Of a DNA stretch of 64,000 nt, positions 8,372 through 16,425 are shown piece after piece (within the stretch, counting starts at the first letter, position 1; every line of letters starts with the position of its first letter). The position numbers and the translations under genes were made by a program. This DNA comes from CBDDDW01 sp965226805 (GTDB taxonomy: Bacteria; Chloroflexota; Dehalococcoidia; Lucifugimonadales; JAGWBF01), in contig CBDDDW010000028.1 of NCBI GenBank assembly GCA_965226805.1, forward strand, positions 124,001-188,000, given 5' to 3'. Under the pieces are notes generated by a model. That model saw nothing but the letters and a program-made list of their open reading frames with translations, made no database searches and was not told where the DNA came from.

Positions 8372-8951
8372 AGGAGACACCTCGTTGTCGAGCCTCATAA
8401 TTCAACGACTGGAGGAGAGTGCTTCGATCACGGCCAGCCTTTGTGATCAAGCTGACGACATCTTACGTATTACCGAAGTGTTATTGGGCGCACTTAGGGC
8501 CGGTAACAAAATCCTGTTTTGTGGAAATGGGGGCAGCGGGGCGGATGCTCAGCACTTGGCGGCGGAATTGGTGGGGGAAATTGCCCGTGACAGAACCGCC
8601 CTTCCCAGCATGGCTCTGACGGCGGACACGGCTATTATAACAGCAGTTGCAAACGACTACGGATATGAGCATGTGTTCGCTCGCCAGGTTTCTGCGTATG
8701 GACAGCCCGGAGATGTCCTGGTAGGAATGAGCACTAGTGGTAGGTCCCTTAACGTGCTGGCGGCTTTTGAGGAGGCTCGTCGGCGAGGTATAACGACAGT
8801 GGCATTCACTGGACCAACGGGTCAGGCTAAAGATGTGGCTGACCACGCGCTGGTCGTGGCTTCAACGAATACTGCACGTGTCCAGGAAGCCCACATTACG
8901 CTCGGCCACATAATTTGTGAGTTTATCGAACTAGAGATTTTCGGCTCATAG
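8361..8951 (+). CDS. gmhA: Phosphoheptose isomerase (SIS domain)
   Basis: A 196-residue SIS-domain protein converting sedoheptulose 7-phosphate to D-glycero-D-manno-heptose 7-phosphate. GmhA hallmarks are clear: LFCGNGGSGADAQHLAAELVG in the middle, MSTSGRSLNVL in the sugar-phosphate site, and the C-terminal QEAHITLGHIICEFIE with the metal/active-site His. The start has a GGGAGGT ribosome site inside the end of the truncated kinase gene, so the two were translationally coupled. With hddA broken, the next pathway step may be lost unless another copy exists. Confidence 0.93.
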   Translation: MAGKGDTSLSSLIIQRLEESASITASLCDQADDILRITEVLLGALRAGNKILFCGNGGSGADAQHLAAELVGEIARDRTALPSMALTADTAIITAVANDYGYEHVFARQVSAYGQPGDVLVGMSTSGRSLNVLAAFEEARRRGITTVAFTGPTGQAKDVADHALVVASTNTARVQEAHITLGHIICEFIELEIFGS

Positions 8952-9122
8952 GTGATAGCCAGAAAAAATCTTCCATGACTGTTGGCGCGAGTACACGAAC
9001 ATAATAGTGTTACCGTAGTGATTGATGATCGCCTTTATCCCTTGCGAGGGACTACAGTTAGAATATAAGGAGGCCCGCCAAAGGGGGCCGGAGGCCAGGG
9101 GGATTTCGCAACAGGAGGGACC

Positions 9123-10118
9123 TTGATCGCGCTGATTACTGGAGGTGCCGGGTTTATCGGATCACATCTAGCGGAAGAGCTGCTGGGCCGGGGTCAAGGG
9201 GTGGTCGTCTTTGACAACGTGTCCACGGGAAGCCTTTCCAACATAGAGCACCTTCATGGAATCCCGGGGTTCGAATACCATCGGGGCACAATCCTGGACA
9301 CAGACGACCTGGCCAGGCTGATATCCCAGGTGGACATGGTGTATCATCTGGCAGCGGCGGTTGGTGTAAAATACGTGCTTGAAAATCCAGTAACCGCATT
9401 GGAGACCAACACAAGAGGCACCCACAACGTCCTGAAGCTTGCTCAACGGCTTGGGAACAAGAAGGTCATCATAACGTCCAGCTCCGAGGTATATGGCAAG
9501 TCTGACAAGCTCCCCTTCCAAGAGGATGATGACTCCGTCATCGGACCTACGTCCATCCGGCGGTGGGGGTATGCATGTTCCAAAGCCTTGGACGAATTCC
9601 TGGCTCTGGCCTACCACCGTGAGAAGGGACTGCCGGTTGTGGTCCTGAGATTGTTCAACACGGTTGGACCCAGGCAAGCCGGTGGCTATGGCATGGTGCT
9701 CCCTAGGCTGGTATCACAGGCCCTGGCCGGCGATCCAATGACTGTCTACGGTGACGGGGACCAGCAACGCAGCTTTACCTACGTCCGGGACGTCGTGAAG
9801 GCAATCGCAGACATTGCCCAAGCGCCCGGCGCTGAAGGGCATGTGTTTAACCTAGGCAGCGACAAAGAAATCAGCATTAACGGTCTAGCGGGAGTCGTCC
9901 GGCAGGCATTGAAAAGCACCTCGGAAATCATTCACCTTTCCTTTCGAGAGGTGTACGGTGAAGGCTTCGAAGAGACAAGAAGAAGAGTACCGGACATATC
10001 CAAGATACGCCGGTATATCAGCTATGAGCCAAACTCTGACCTCGGCTTTATAATCAAGGAAATCGCCAGGTCGCTAGAAACTTGTCCTCAGGGGACAACG
10101 AGGCAGATGGAGAAGTAA
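9123..10118 (+). CDS. NAD-dependent nucleotide-sugar epimerase/dehydratase
   Basis: An extended SDR of 331 residues. The N-terminal GGAGFIGSHLAE binds NAD, the catalytic region is ITSSSEVYG with YACSK as the Tyr-x-x-x-Lys, and the C-terminal half has LRLFNTVGPRQ and VYGDGDQQRSFTYVRDVV, as in UDP-glucose epimerases and UDP-glucuronate decarboxylases. The exact sugar is uncertain. Translation starts at TTG 9123, set by a strong AGGAGGG site at 9113-9119. Its stop is directly followed by the start of the nucleotide-sugar dehydrogenase gene, so the two form an operon for surface glycan precursors. Confidence 0.9.
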   Translation: MIALITGGAGFIGSHLAEELLGRGQGVVVFDNVSTGSLSNIEHLHGIPGFEYHRGTILDTDDLARLISQVDMVYHLAAAVGVKYVLENPVTALETNTRGTHNVLKLAQRLGNKKVIITSSSEVYGKSDKLPFQEDDDSVIGPTSIRRWGYACSKALDEFLALAYHREKGLPVVVLRLFNTVGPRQAGGYGMVLPRLVSQALAGDPMTVYGDGDQQRSFTYVRDVVKAIADIAQAPGAEGHVFNLGSDKEISINGLAGVVRQALKSTSEIIHLSFREVYGEGFEETRRRVPDISKIRRYISYEPNSDLGFIIKEIARSLETCPQGTTRQMEK

Positions 10119-11516
10119 ATGCCTCAAAGCTCTGACTCCCGGCAGATTTCGTCTGAAGCCGGGCTCCCTCCCGCCTCTCCCAAAGGGAAGGGTACCTGCA
10201 GCCAGAGGAAACCCCAGGAGAGTCTGCGGCAAAAGATATCCGACCGGACGGCTCGGGTCGCGGTAGTAGGTCTGGGATACGTTGGCCTGTCCACGATGGC
10301 TGCTTGTGCCGAGGCCGGGTTTCGGGTGACCGGTCTGGAAATAGACAGGGGGCGGGTAGACAGCGTAAACGCCGGACACAGCTACATCGAGGATGTCATG
10401 GACGACGTCCTGGGACCTCTGGTCAGACGAAAGATGATAGCCGCGACCGAAGACTTTAGCGCGCTGGGGAACATAGACGTCATAGTCATATGTGTGCCCA
10501 CACCCGTAACCAAGTCCAAGGAGCCGGTGCTTGATGCGTTGCGAGACGCCGTAAACACCCTGTCAAAACATATGGGGGGCGAACAGCTGGTCGTCCTCCA
10601 GAGCACCACATATCCTGGTACGACGGAGGAGCTGGTGCTGCCACAGCTGGAGAGGCCAGACCACCGAGTGGGAAAGGACTTCTATCTTGCCTTCTCCCCG
10701 GAACGGGTCGACCCGGGGAACCGGGAGTATGCAGTCAAGAACATCCCGAAGGTCGTCGGCGGGGTGACGCCTAAATGTGGGGAAATGGCCAGCTTGTTCT
10801 TTTCCCGCGTGGTTGACAAAGCCATCCCGGTCAGCTCGCCCAAGGTAGCCGAAATGACGAAGCTTCTGGAGAACATATTTCGAAACGTTAATATCGCGCT
10901 GGTCAACGAGCTATCGGAGCTGTGCCACCGGATGAACATTGATGTCTGGGAGGTCATAGACGCCGCTTCGACAAAACCCTTCGGGTTCATGCCCTTCTAC
11001 CCGGGCATCGGCGTCGGGGGCCACTGCATTCCGGTGGACCCCTTTTACCTCGCTTGGAAGGCGAGACAATACGATTTCTATGTCAACTTCATAGAGCTGG
11101 CGGCAAGGACCAATGACAACATGCCCTACCATTCGGTTTCCCGGATAAGAGAGGTCCTGGGAGACAGCGGAAAACCTCTACAGGGCGCGCGCCTTTTGCT
11201 GCTGGGAGTCAGCTTTAAGAAAGACATAGGGGACACGCGTAACTCACCGGCACTCCTCGTAGCGGAGCTCCTAGAGCAAGCAGGAGCGACAATCTCCTAT
11301 AGCGACAGGTATGTCCCTCAGGTCACCATCGGGACCCGAATTACAAAGAGCGTGGAATTCAATGAGTCTGCCCTCAGGCAACAAGACGCGACAGTGATCC
11401 TGGTAGACCACGGCTACTATGATCTAGAGGCCGTAACACAGCACAGCAAACTGGTGATAGATACGCGGGGTGCTACGAGGTCGTTAGGGCCTAGGTCCAA
11501 CGTGATACAGCTGTAA
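10119..11516 (+). CDS. Nucleotide-sugar dehydrogenase (UDP-Glc/UDP-ManNAc dehydrogenase family)
   Basis: A 465-residue protein of the WecC/WbpA/TviB type that oxidises an NDP-sugar C6 alcohol to a uronate in two NAD-dependent steps. The Rossmann motif is VVGLGYVGLS (near residue 50), the catalytic Cys lies in GVGGHCIPVDP, and the central helix has NIFRNVNIALVNELSELC. The C-terminal domain is complete. The first ~40 residues precede the usual family start and are low-complexity; the DNA there includes a CTCCCTCCCGCCTCTCCCAA tract like the dispersed repeats nearby. The ATG directly abuts the upstream TAA. Confidence 0.92.
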   Translation: MPQSSDSRQISSEAGLPPASPKGKGTCSQRKPQESLRQKISDRTARVAVVGLGYVGLSTMAACAEAGFRVTGLEIDRGRVDSVNAGHSYIEDVMDDVLGPLVRRKMIAATEDFSALGNIDVIVICVPTPVTKSKEPVLDALRDAVNTLSKHMGGEQLVVLQSTTYPGTTEELVLPQLERPDHRVGKDFYLAFSPERVDPGNREYAVKNIPKVVGGVTPKCGEMASLFFSRVVDKAIPVSSPKVAEMTKLLENIFRNVNIALVNELSELCHRMNIDVWEVIDAASTKPFGFMPFYPGIGVGGHCIPVDPFYLAWKARQYDFYVNFIELAARTNDNMPYHSVSRIREVLGDSGKPLQGARLLLLGVSFKKDIGDTRNSPALLVAELLEQAGATISYSDRYVPQVTIGTRITKSVEFNESALRQQDATVILVDHGYYDLEAVTQHSKLVIDTRGATRSLGPRSNVIQL

Positions 11517-11561
11517 ACGAGCCGCGCCACACTCTACCTGTCGGTTCGACGCTCTGCCTCT

Positions 11562-11744
11562 CTAGTCTAGTGTCTCGTATATAGCATTACAATGCTGATA
11601 TGAGGAGGTCCTCCCCGCGAACCCCGGTCTCACCCTCACCTCAATCCTCTCCCATAGGGAGAGGATTGAGGTGAGGGTGAGACCGGGGGGCCACGTCGAG
11701 CGCTGACGTATTGTAAACCCATTTGGCAGACACACGACTAGGTC
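11562..11744. repeat. Dispersed ~180-bp repeat, copy A (inverted relative to copy B)
   Basis: The segment from CTAGTCTAGTGTCTCGTATA to CACACGACTAGGTC is almost identical to the reverse complement of 18157-18330. The two copies differ mainly in the central hairpin, where copy B has lost part of one arm. The segment is non-coding. The pair brackets 6.8 kb containing IS3, selD and the CinA/NadD fusion gene. Confidence 0.85.
11622..11688. repeat. Perfect 32-bp-arm palindrome within repeat copy A
   Basis: The left arm 11622-11653 and right arm 11657-11688 are exact reverse complements separated by ATA. The core contains CTCTCCC-ATA-GGGAGAG and CTCACCTCAATC/GATTGAGGTGAG. Transcribed in either direction it would form a very stable hairpin. 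It lies 105 bp after the nucleotide-sugar dehydrogenase gene and could act as an RNA 3' stabiliser or terminator-like block, although there is no U-tract. Confidence 0.8.
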
Positions 11745-11845
11745 TGGGCTCTGGAATGGCACTACAGGTGCTGTGCCTCGGGTTGTCTCAGGTCTGCTAT
11801 GAGGTCGAGAGCCAGGACCAAGTAGGCCTCACATCATGTTGGGTG

Positions 11846-12865
11846 TCAGCGGTTTTGGACAGTTCTGGGTCCGAGAGATTGGGGTGAAGAAGCTCCTGGT
11901 TTGAGGGTTTCTCTGACCTCCTGATTGTACCGCCTCCGCCGGTCAAAAGTCTCTCGCTGTACCTCCTTCCTCTGGGCTAGAATTGCCTCCAGACGGCCTT
12001 CCAGCACGTCAGCCGGAGTTACAACCCTGAGCGCCTGATGATATCTTCGGTAGTTGTAGAACTCGACGAAGTCCCGGATGGCCGCCTCCAGGTCTTCCAC
12101 CACCTCGTATGGCACCTGGTTAATGTCGTCTTTCAGGGTTCGGTGATATCTCTCCAGCTTCCCGTTGGTCTGAGGGTGATAGGGTGCTGCCAGGACGTGG
12201 CGAATGCCCACCACCCGCATGTACTCGCGGAAGGCCCGCGATACATAACCTGAGCCATTATCTGAGAGGAGCTTGGTCCGATCCTCCAGAGGTACATCAG
12301 TCATACCAGTAGAGTCAACAGCTTCCTGGACCACCTCTATGAGGGAGTTGGCCGTCATGTCCCGTTGCACCTTCCAGGCCAAGATGAACCGGGAGTAGTC
12401 GTCCATCACCGTCACGAGGTAGTAGTAGCCCCATCCCACTACACGGAAGTAGGAGGCATCGGTGGCCCACAGCTGGTGGGGCCCTGTGGTCTTGTGCTGG
12501 TACTCTTTGCTCGCTGCCAACTGGTATTCGATCCGTTTCACCAGACCCTCCCGTCTCAGAATACGATAGACTGTGGAGGCGGAGACCGATAGGCCTCTGT
12601 GGTCGGTGAGCGAAGCCGCCAACTGCCGGCTTCGCCAGGTCGGCATCCCACGGGCTGCCGCCAGCACTACTGCCTCCTCTTCTGGACGCAGGCGATTCCA
12701 GGGCCTCTCAGTTCCTTCCGTACCCTCCCAACTACCCTGCCGGTGCCTCCACCTCCACCAATAATACGTGCTCCTGGAAATGCCAAGCTCCCTGAGTCGC
12801 CTGTTCTTCCCTCTACCATGTCGCTCCACCTCAGCCACGACCTTCGATTGTTCCACTACGCTCAT
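11846..12865 (-). CDS. IS3-family transposase, OrfB (integrase catalytic domain)
   Basis: A 339-residue rve-type DDE domain. The N-terminal HTH_21 segment (RRLRELGISRSTYYWW) is followed by the catalytic residues: Asp in LWATDASYFRV, Asp in LLSDNGSGYVS, and Glu in QTNGKLERYHRTLK. The frame is intact. It overlaps the upstream orfA by 4 bp (ATGA) and can also be reached by -1 frameshifting from orfA, because its frame is open upstream through the seven-A run at 12903-12909. Confidence 0.93.
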   Translation of the reverse strand: MSVVEQSKVVAEVERHGRGKNRRLRELGISRSTYYWWRWRHRQGSWEGTEGTERPWNRLRPEEEAVVLAAARGMPTWRSRQLAASLTDHRGLSVSASTVYRILRREGLVKRIEYQLAASKEYQHKTTGPHQLWATDASYFRVVGWGYYYLVTVMDDYSRFILAWKVQRDMTANSLIEVVQEAVDSTGMTDVPLEDRTKLLSDNGSGYVSRAFREYMRVVGIRHVLAAPYHPQTNGKLERYHRTLKDDINQVPYEVVEDLEAAIRDFVEFYNYRRYHQALRVVTPADVLEGRLEAILAQRKEVQRETFDRRRRYNQEVRETLKPGASSPQSLGPRTVQNR

Positions 12866-13266
12866 GCGACGGTGCCGTTGTCGTGTAGGGGCGGCAGAGC
12901 TGTTTTTTTGAAGCGGTGCAACTCCAGGGACAACTCACCCACCAGCTGCTTCAGTTCTCTGTTCTCCCGCTTGAGCTGCTCTATCTCTTGCCGGGTCGCA
13001 TCACGCACACTGTCCCGAGTCAACCTCTCCTTCCCAGCTTCCATGAACCCCTTCGTCCAGGCGTAGTAGGAGTGGGGTTTGATTCCTTCCCGTCGGCACA
13101 GGTCATTAACGGTAGTCTCCCGTCTGAACCCCTCCAAGACGATGCGGATCTTCTCTTCAGGGGTATACTTACGGCGGGTCGCTGCACGGACCTGACGCAC
13201 GAAGCTTCGTGTCTCCTGGCTTCGCTCCTCAGCTTGGCTGGCCTGATCCTCTACCTGGGTCATCAA
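12862..13266 (-). CDS. IS3-family transposase, OrfA (HTH_8)
   Basis: A 134-residue DNA-binding protein. The N-terminal helix-turn-helix reads KYTPEEKIRIVLEGFRRETTVNDLCRREGI, and a leucine-zipper-like coiled coil follows (IEQLKRENRELKQLVGELSLEL). Near its 3' end is an AAAAAAAC run (complement at 12902-12909); slipping back one base there joins this frame to orfB without a stop, the standard IS3 way to make OrfAB transposase. Confidence 0.9.
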   Translation of the reverse strand: MMTQVEDQASQAEERSQETRSFVRQVRAATRRKYTPEEKIRIVLEGFRRETTVNDLCRREGIKPHSYYAWTKGFMEAGKERLTRDSVRDATRQEIEQLKRENRELKQLVGELSLELHRFKKTALPPLHDNGTVA

Positions 13267-13375
13267 TGACTCCTTTCACTTAGGGTTAATCTACCCCTCT
13301 GAAGGAGCCTCTACCACCCCCAACCTCTTCGGTTTTCTAGGCCTCAATAGTGTCCAATTGCGCTGACACCCTACA

Positions 13376-13538
13376 GTCTGATAAGAGACGGTGGCGATGC
13401 TGATGCGTTGAACCAATAAGTGCCATCGCTATCGGCGTTTGTCTTAAACTCATGTTCTGTGCGCTTATCGTCGCATCGCCATACGTTGATCTCGGCATCA
13501 CCTTGAAACATAGTTTCCTTAGGAAGCAGCTTTACCAT
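13376..13538 (-). pseudogene. Unknown gene fragment truncated by IS3
   Basis: On the minus strand an ATG (13536-13538), preceded by AAGGAG about twelve bases upstream, opens a frame reading MVKLLPKETMFQGDAEINVW and on through TNADSDGTYWFNASA. It runs without a stop to the right end of the IS3 element, where the element's own TAG closes it. No continuation was found on the other side of the element. Family not recognised. It lies 82 bp downstream of selD on the same strand. Confidence 0.4.
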
Positions 13539-13620
13539 TAGTGTTTGACTCTCCTTGTTTAATCCTGATGTCGCTAGATTGCGGTCAACCAGCTTGACTA
13601 TCTCCGGCCGTCAGCGCCTT

Positions 13621-14667
13621 CTACGGCATCACCTCAATGACCGGCTCCTGTTGCGCCACGACTTCGCCGATCACCGCCTGCGTGGTCACGCCCGTGACGG
13701 CCAACTCTTGAAGGAGCTGGCTGGTCTTTTCGGGCAGGACTGAGATAAGCAGCCCCCCTGAGGTCTGGGCGTCACAGAGCAGGAGCCTGGCTTCTTTGGA
13801 AATGTCTTCGTGCCATTGGACGTACCGGTCCGCGCTCTCCCGGTTGCGGAGCGTACCTCCCGGAACCGTTCCTTTCGCGATAAGGTCCCAGGTCCCTGGG
13901 ATAACTGGTATGTGGGACAGCTCAAGTCGCGCGCCCGATCCGCTAGCCCTCATCATGGGATTCAGGTGGCCGATCAGACCGAAGCCCGTGACGTCGGTGG
14001 CGGCGTTAACACCCACCTTTATCATCGCCTCCGAGGCTGCCCGGTTCAGGGTGCTCATTATAGAGATGGTCCGGTCGAGCACCTCCGCCTCCACCCCCTC
14101 CTGCTTCCCAGCGGTGGTGATTATCCCAGTCCCCAACGGCTTCGTGAGCACCAGCTTGTCGCCCGGCTTGGCGCCCGCGTTAGTGATCTCCTTCCCCGGC
14201 TCAACCAAGCCCACGGCCGCCAGCCCGTACTTGGGCTCCCGGTCGTCCACTGTGTGGCCACCTATGATCAAGCAACCCGCCTCCTGGGCTTTGGCGTAGC
14301 CGCCCTTCAGTATCTCTCCCAGGATCTCTTTGGGCAGCTCCACGGGGAACCCGACGATATTCAGGCCGAGGAGGGGCTTACCCCCCATCGCGTATATGTC
14401 ACTCAGGGAGTTGGCGACTGCGATGGCCCCAAAGCTGAAGGGGTCGTCCACAATCGGGGGAAAGAAGTCCACCGTCAGCACAAGGGCAGTGTTGTTCGCG
14501 AGGCGGTAAACTCCAGCGTCATCCCCCGTGACTGTGCCAACCAGGAGCTTGGGGTCACTGACGTGGGGCACATGGCTTAGGACCTCGACCAGGTCCTCAG
14601 GACTGAACTTGGCAGCTCAACCGGCGCAATGTGCTAGGCTGGTCAGCCTGATCTGCTCTTTCCGCAT
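13621..14667 (-). CDS. selD: Selenide, water dikinase containing an in-frame UGA (selenoprotein SelD)
   Basis: SelD makes selenophosphate from selenide and ATP, the selenium donor for Sec and modified tRNA. The downstream part is unmistakable: TGDDAGVY, LTVDFFPPIVDDP, IGGHTVDDREPKYGLAAVG, TDVTGFGLIGHL and CDAQTSGGLL. A conventional reading would start only at GTG 14571 and lack the catalytic Cys/Sec segment. The ATG at 14667, preceded by AAGGAAAGG, gives MRKEQIRLTSLAHCAG, then TGA (14617-14619, codon 17), then AAKFSPEDLVEVL. This aligns with the SelD N-terminus, where that position is Cys or Sec and the following Lys is catalytic. With UGA as Sec the product is 348 residues, the family's normal length. 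A hairpin fitting a bSECIS lies just downstream, and selA is in this window. Confidence 0.9.
14579..14597 (-). promoter_or_regulatory. Candidate bacterial SECIS hairpin in selD
   Basis: Starting 19 nt after the UGA, the mRNA reads AGGACCU-GGUCG-AGGUCCU, a perfect 7-bp stem with a 5-nt loop containing GG. Bacterial SECIS elements are hairpins directly downstream of the UGA whose GG-containing apical loop is bound by SelB. Distance and loop fit that model. Function is inferred from position and shape only. Confidence 0.65.
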
Positions 14668-14912
14668 AACCTTTCCTTTATGAGTGTATCCACTGTCAGT
14701 ATAGCATCTATCCTAGTGACCGTCCCTTGCCTTGCTGCTGGGACGCAGCTGGCCGGCATCAGACGGGCCTGAGTCCCGATGGAACCCAACCCAGGGACCC
14801 AATTTTGGTTGCCCCCGTGTAGCCGTGTCCGCACCTGTGATAGACTAATCTGCACCTGCCATAGGGGAACGTGATCTGACAGAACGTGAAGAACGTAAGG
14901 TAAGCGCGACGC

Positions 14913-15173
14913 ATGGGAGGAGCCGTGGTAGACTACCCTCTGATCGCCCCAATGATGAGCCAGCTATGGTCCCCATCGTGGCGGTCAGCGGGGCGTCCAT
15001 CGGGCCCGGTATGCCCAGGGTGGTGGTTCAGATATTATAAGGGGAACTACAGCCACGACATGATCTACCGCAGCAAGGCCTTTGCGGTCAACTTTCTTCG
15101 AGTCGACCAGCTTCTTCACGTCAAGGAGTTCGGCCTGATGTCAGTCCGGAACTGCACCCCATGGAGACCTTAA
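14913..15173 (+). pseudogene. Decayed flavin reductase-like gene
   Basis: Pieces of a flavin-reductase-like (FMN-binding split-barrel) protein are seen in shifting frames: VVDYPLIAPMMSQ in one, MVPIVAVSGASIGPGMPRVVVQ (from about 14969) in another, then KGNYSHDMIYRSKAFAVNFL back in the first. Together they read as one conserved order, so at least two frameshifts separate them, and the C-terminal half is missing. The 3' end overlaps the next gene's start by 13 bp. The family name is tentative; the decay is seen directly. Confidence 0.5.
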
Positions 15174-16366
15174 GGCACACTGCCGTGGATGACAGTATCC
15201 TTACCCTTGTGGAGCGCGTTCACGCATCCCCCAGTCGCGCGGTGGTTGTCCTGGCAGGCGCCGGCAGCCAGGCGCTCGCCTGGCTGCTCGGTGTGCCGGG
15301 CGCCTCTCGCACACTACTTGAAGCGGTGGTCCCTTATGGCCAGCGCGCCATGTTCGAGTTCCTGGGTCACGAGCCGGACCAGTATGTCTCGATCGGGACG
15401 GCAGGGGAGATGGCGGAGGCTGCCTACTGGCGCGCACTGCACCTGAGCGACTCCGGGAGACCCGTGGCGGGGGTGGCGTGCACGGCCAGCATTTCCACCG
15501 ACAGGCCCAAGCGTGGCGAGCACCGCTGCTGCGTCGCAGTCCACGCGGACGGCGGGGTCACCGCCTACGACTTGAATCTATCTAAGGGCGCCCGGGACCG
15601 GCCCGGTGAGGAGGATGTAGTGAGCAGGCTCGTCCTCAACGCGCTGGCCCATGTGTGCGACGTGGAGTCCAGTCTGAATCTAGGTCTGCTGGACTCGGAG
15701 CGACTGGAGGTTCAGCATACCGAGCATTCGGACCTTTTGAGGGAGCTGCTGGCCGCTCGAAACGGCGTGCTGACGGAAGGCAAGGAGGAGAGTATCGCCC
15801 CCTCGACTGTGACCGTGTACCCCGACGGCCGGATGGTTGCCAATGAAGCCTTTGACGGAGGCCTGATGCCGGGCTCCTTCAGCCCCCTTCACCAGGGACA
15901 CGAGCGGCTGGCCGAGGTGGCGTCCGAGCTACTGGGCAGCAAGGTTGTTTTTGAAATTTCCGTGGTGAACGTAGACAAACCTCCTTTGAAGGAGGCGGAG
16001 GTGCGCCGCCGTCTCCCACAGTTCCGGGGTAAGGGGACTGCTGTACTGACTTGTGCCAAGACCTTTCCGGAGAAGGCGGCTCTCTTCCCAGGTTGCACGT
16101 TTGTCATTGGCTGGGATACGGCAGTCAGGCTGGTGCACCAACGCTACTACGGAGACAGCCACGGCGTGATGGTCGCGGCCCTGTCGGAGATGAGAGTCCT
16201 AGGATGCAAGTTCCTGGTTGCGGGACGCCTCCAGGATGGGGTCTTTCACACGCTGGATGAGGTGGCTATTCCCGATGCGTTCGCTGATATGTTTGAGGCG
16301 ATACCCGAGTCGCGCTTTCGGGAGGACATCTCATCCACTCAATTTCGCTCAGCCGGGGCCCGGTGA
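15161..16366 (+). CDS. CinA/PncC-like domain fused to a NadD-type nucleotidyltransferase
   Basis: A 401-residue two-domain protein. Residues ~1-190 match the CinA C-terminal (PncC, NMN amidohydrolase-like) fold: a Ser/Gly-rich segment (VVVLAGAGSQALAWLLGVPGAS), then GVACTASISTDRPKRGEHRCCVAV. Residues ~230-400 are a cytidylyltransferase/NMNAT domain: GSFSPLHQGHERL carries the HxGH nucleotide-binding motif and ISSTQFR the C-terminal ISSTxxR signature. Each domain type is linked to pyridine nucleotide metabolism, so recycling of NMN or a related nucleotide is plausible but not proven. It is followed 59 bp later by a RidA gene. Confidence 0.75.
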   Translation: METLRHTAVDDSILTLVERVHASPSRAVVVLAGAGSQALAWLLGVPGASRTLLEAVVPYGQRAMFEFLGHEPDQYVSIGTAGEMAEAAYWRALHLSDSGRPVAGVACTASISTDRPKRGEHRCCVAVHADGGVTAYDLNLSKGARDRPGEEDVVSRLVLNALAHVCDVESSLNLGLLDSERLEVQHTEHSDLLRELLAARNGVLTEGKEESIAPSTVTVYPDGRMVANEAFDGGLMPGSFSPLHQGHERLAEVASELLGSKVVFEISVVNVDKPPLKEAEVRRRLPQFRGKGTAVLTCAKTFPEKAALFPGCTFVIGWDTAVRLVHQRYYGDSHGVMVAALSEMRVLGCKFLVAGRLQDGVFHTLDEVAIPDAFADMFEAIPESRFREDISSTQFRSAGAR

Positions 16367-16425
16367 TGGAACTTCATAAGGGGCCTCTCACAAGGCGGTA
16401 AACAGCAATTTTAAAGGGGGTGTTT

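Larger units (their letters stand above)
11837..13375 (-). mobile_element. IS3-family insertion sequence
   Basis: A 1,539-bp element beginning TG and ending CA, with imperfect 25-bp inverted ends (11837-11861 and 13351-13375, 21 of 25 matching; shared core GGGTGTCAGCG...TTGGACA). It carries two overlapping transposase frames on the minus strand. No target duplication was found at the flanks. The last 37 bp at its right side (13342-13378) recur identically at 28849-28885, which shows a second insertion of the same element. Confidence 0.88.

Noticed and set aside
14913..15173. Considered as a second selenoprotein because the frame is interrupted
   Set aside because: The interruptions are frameshifts and a TAA, not an in-frame TGA at a redox residue.
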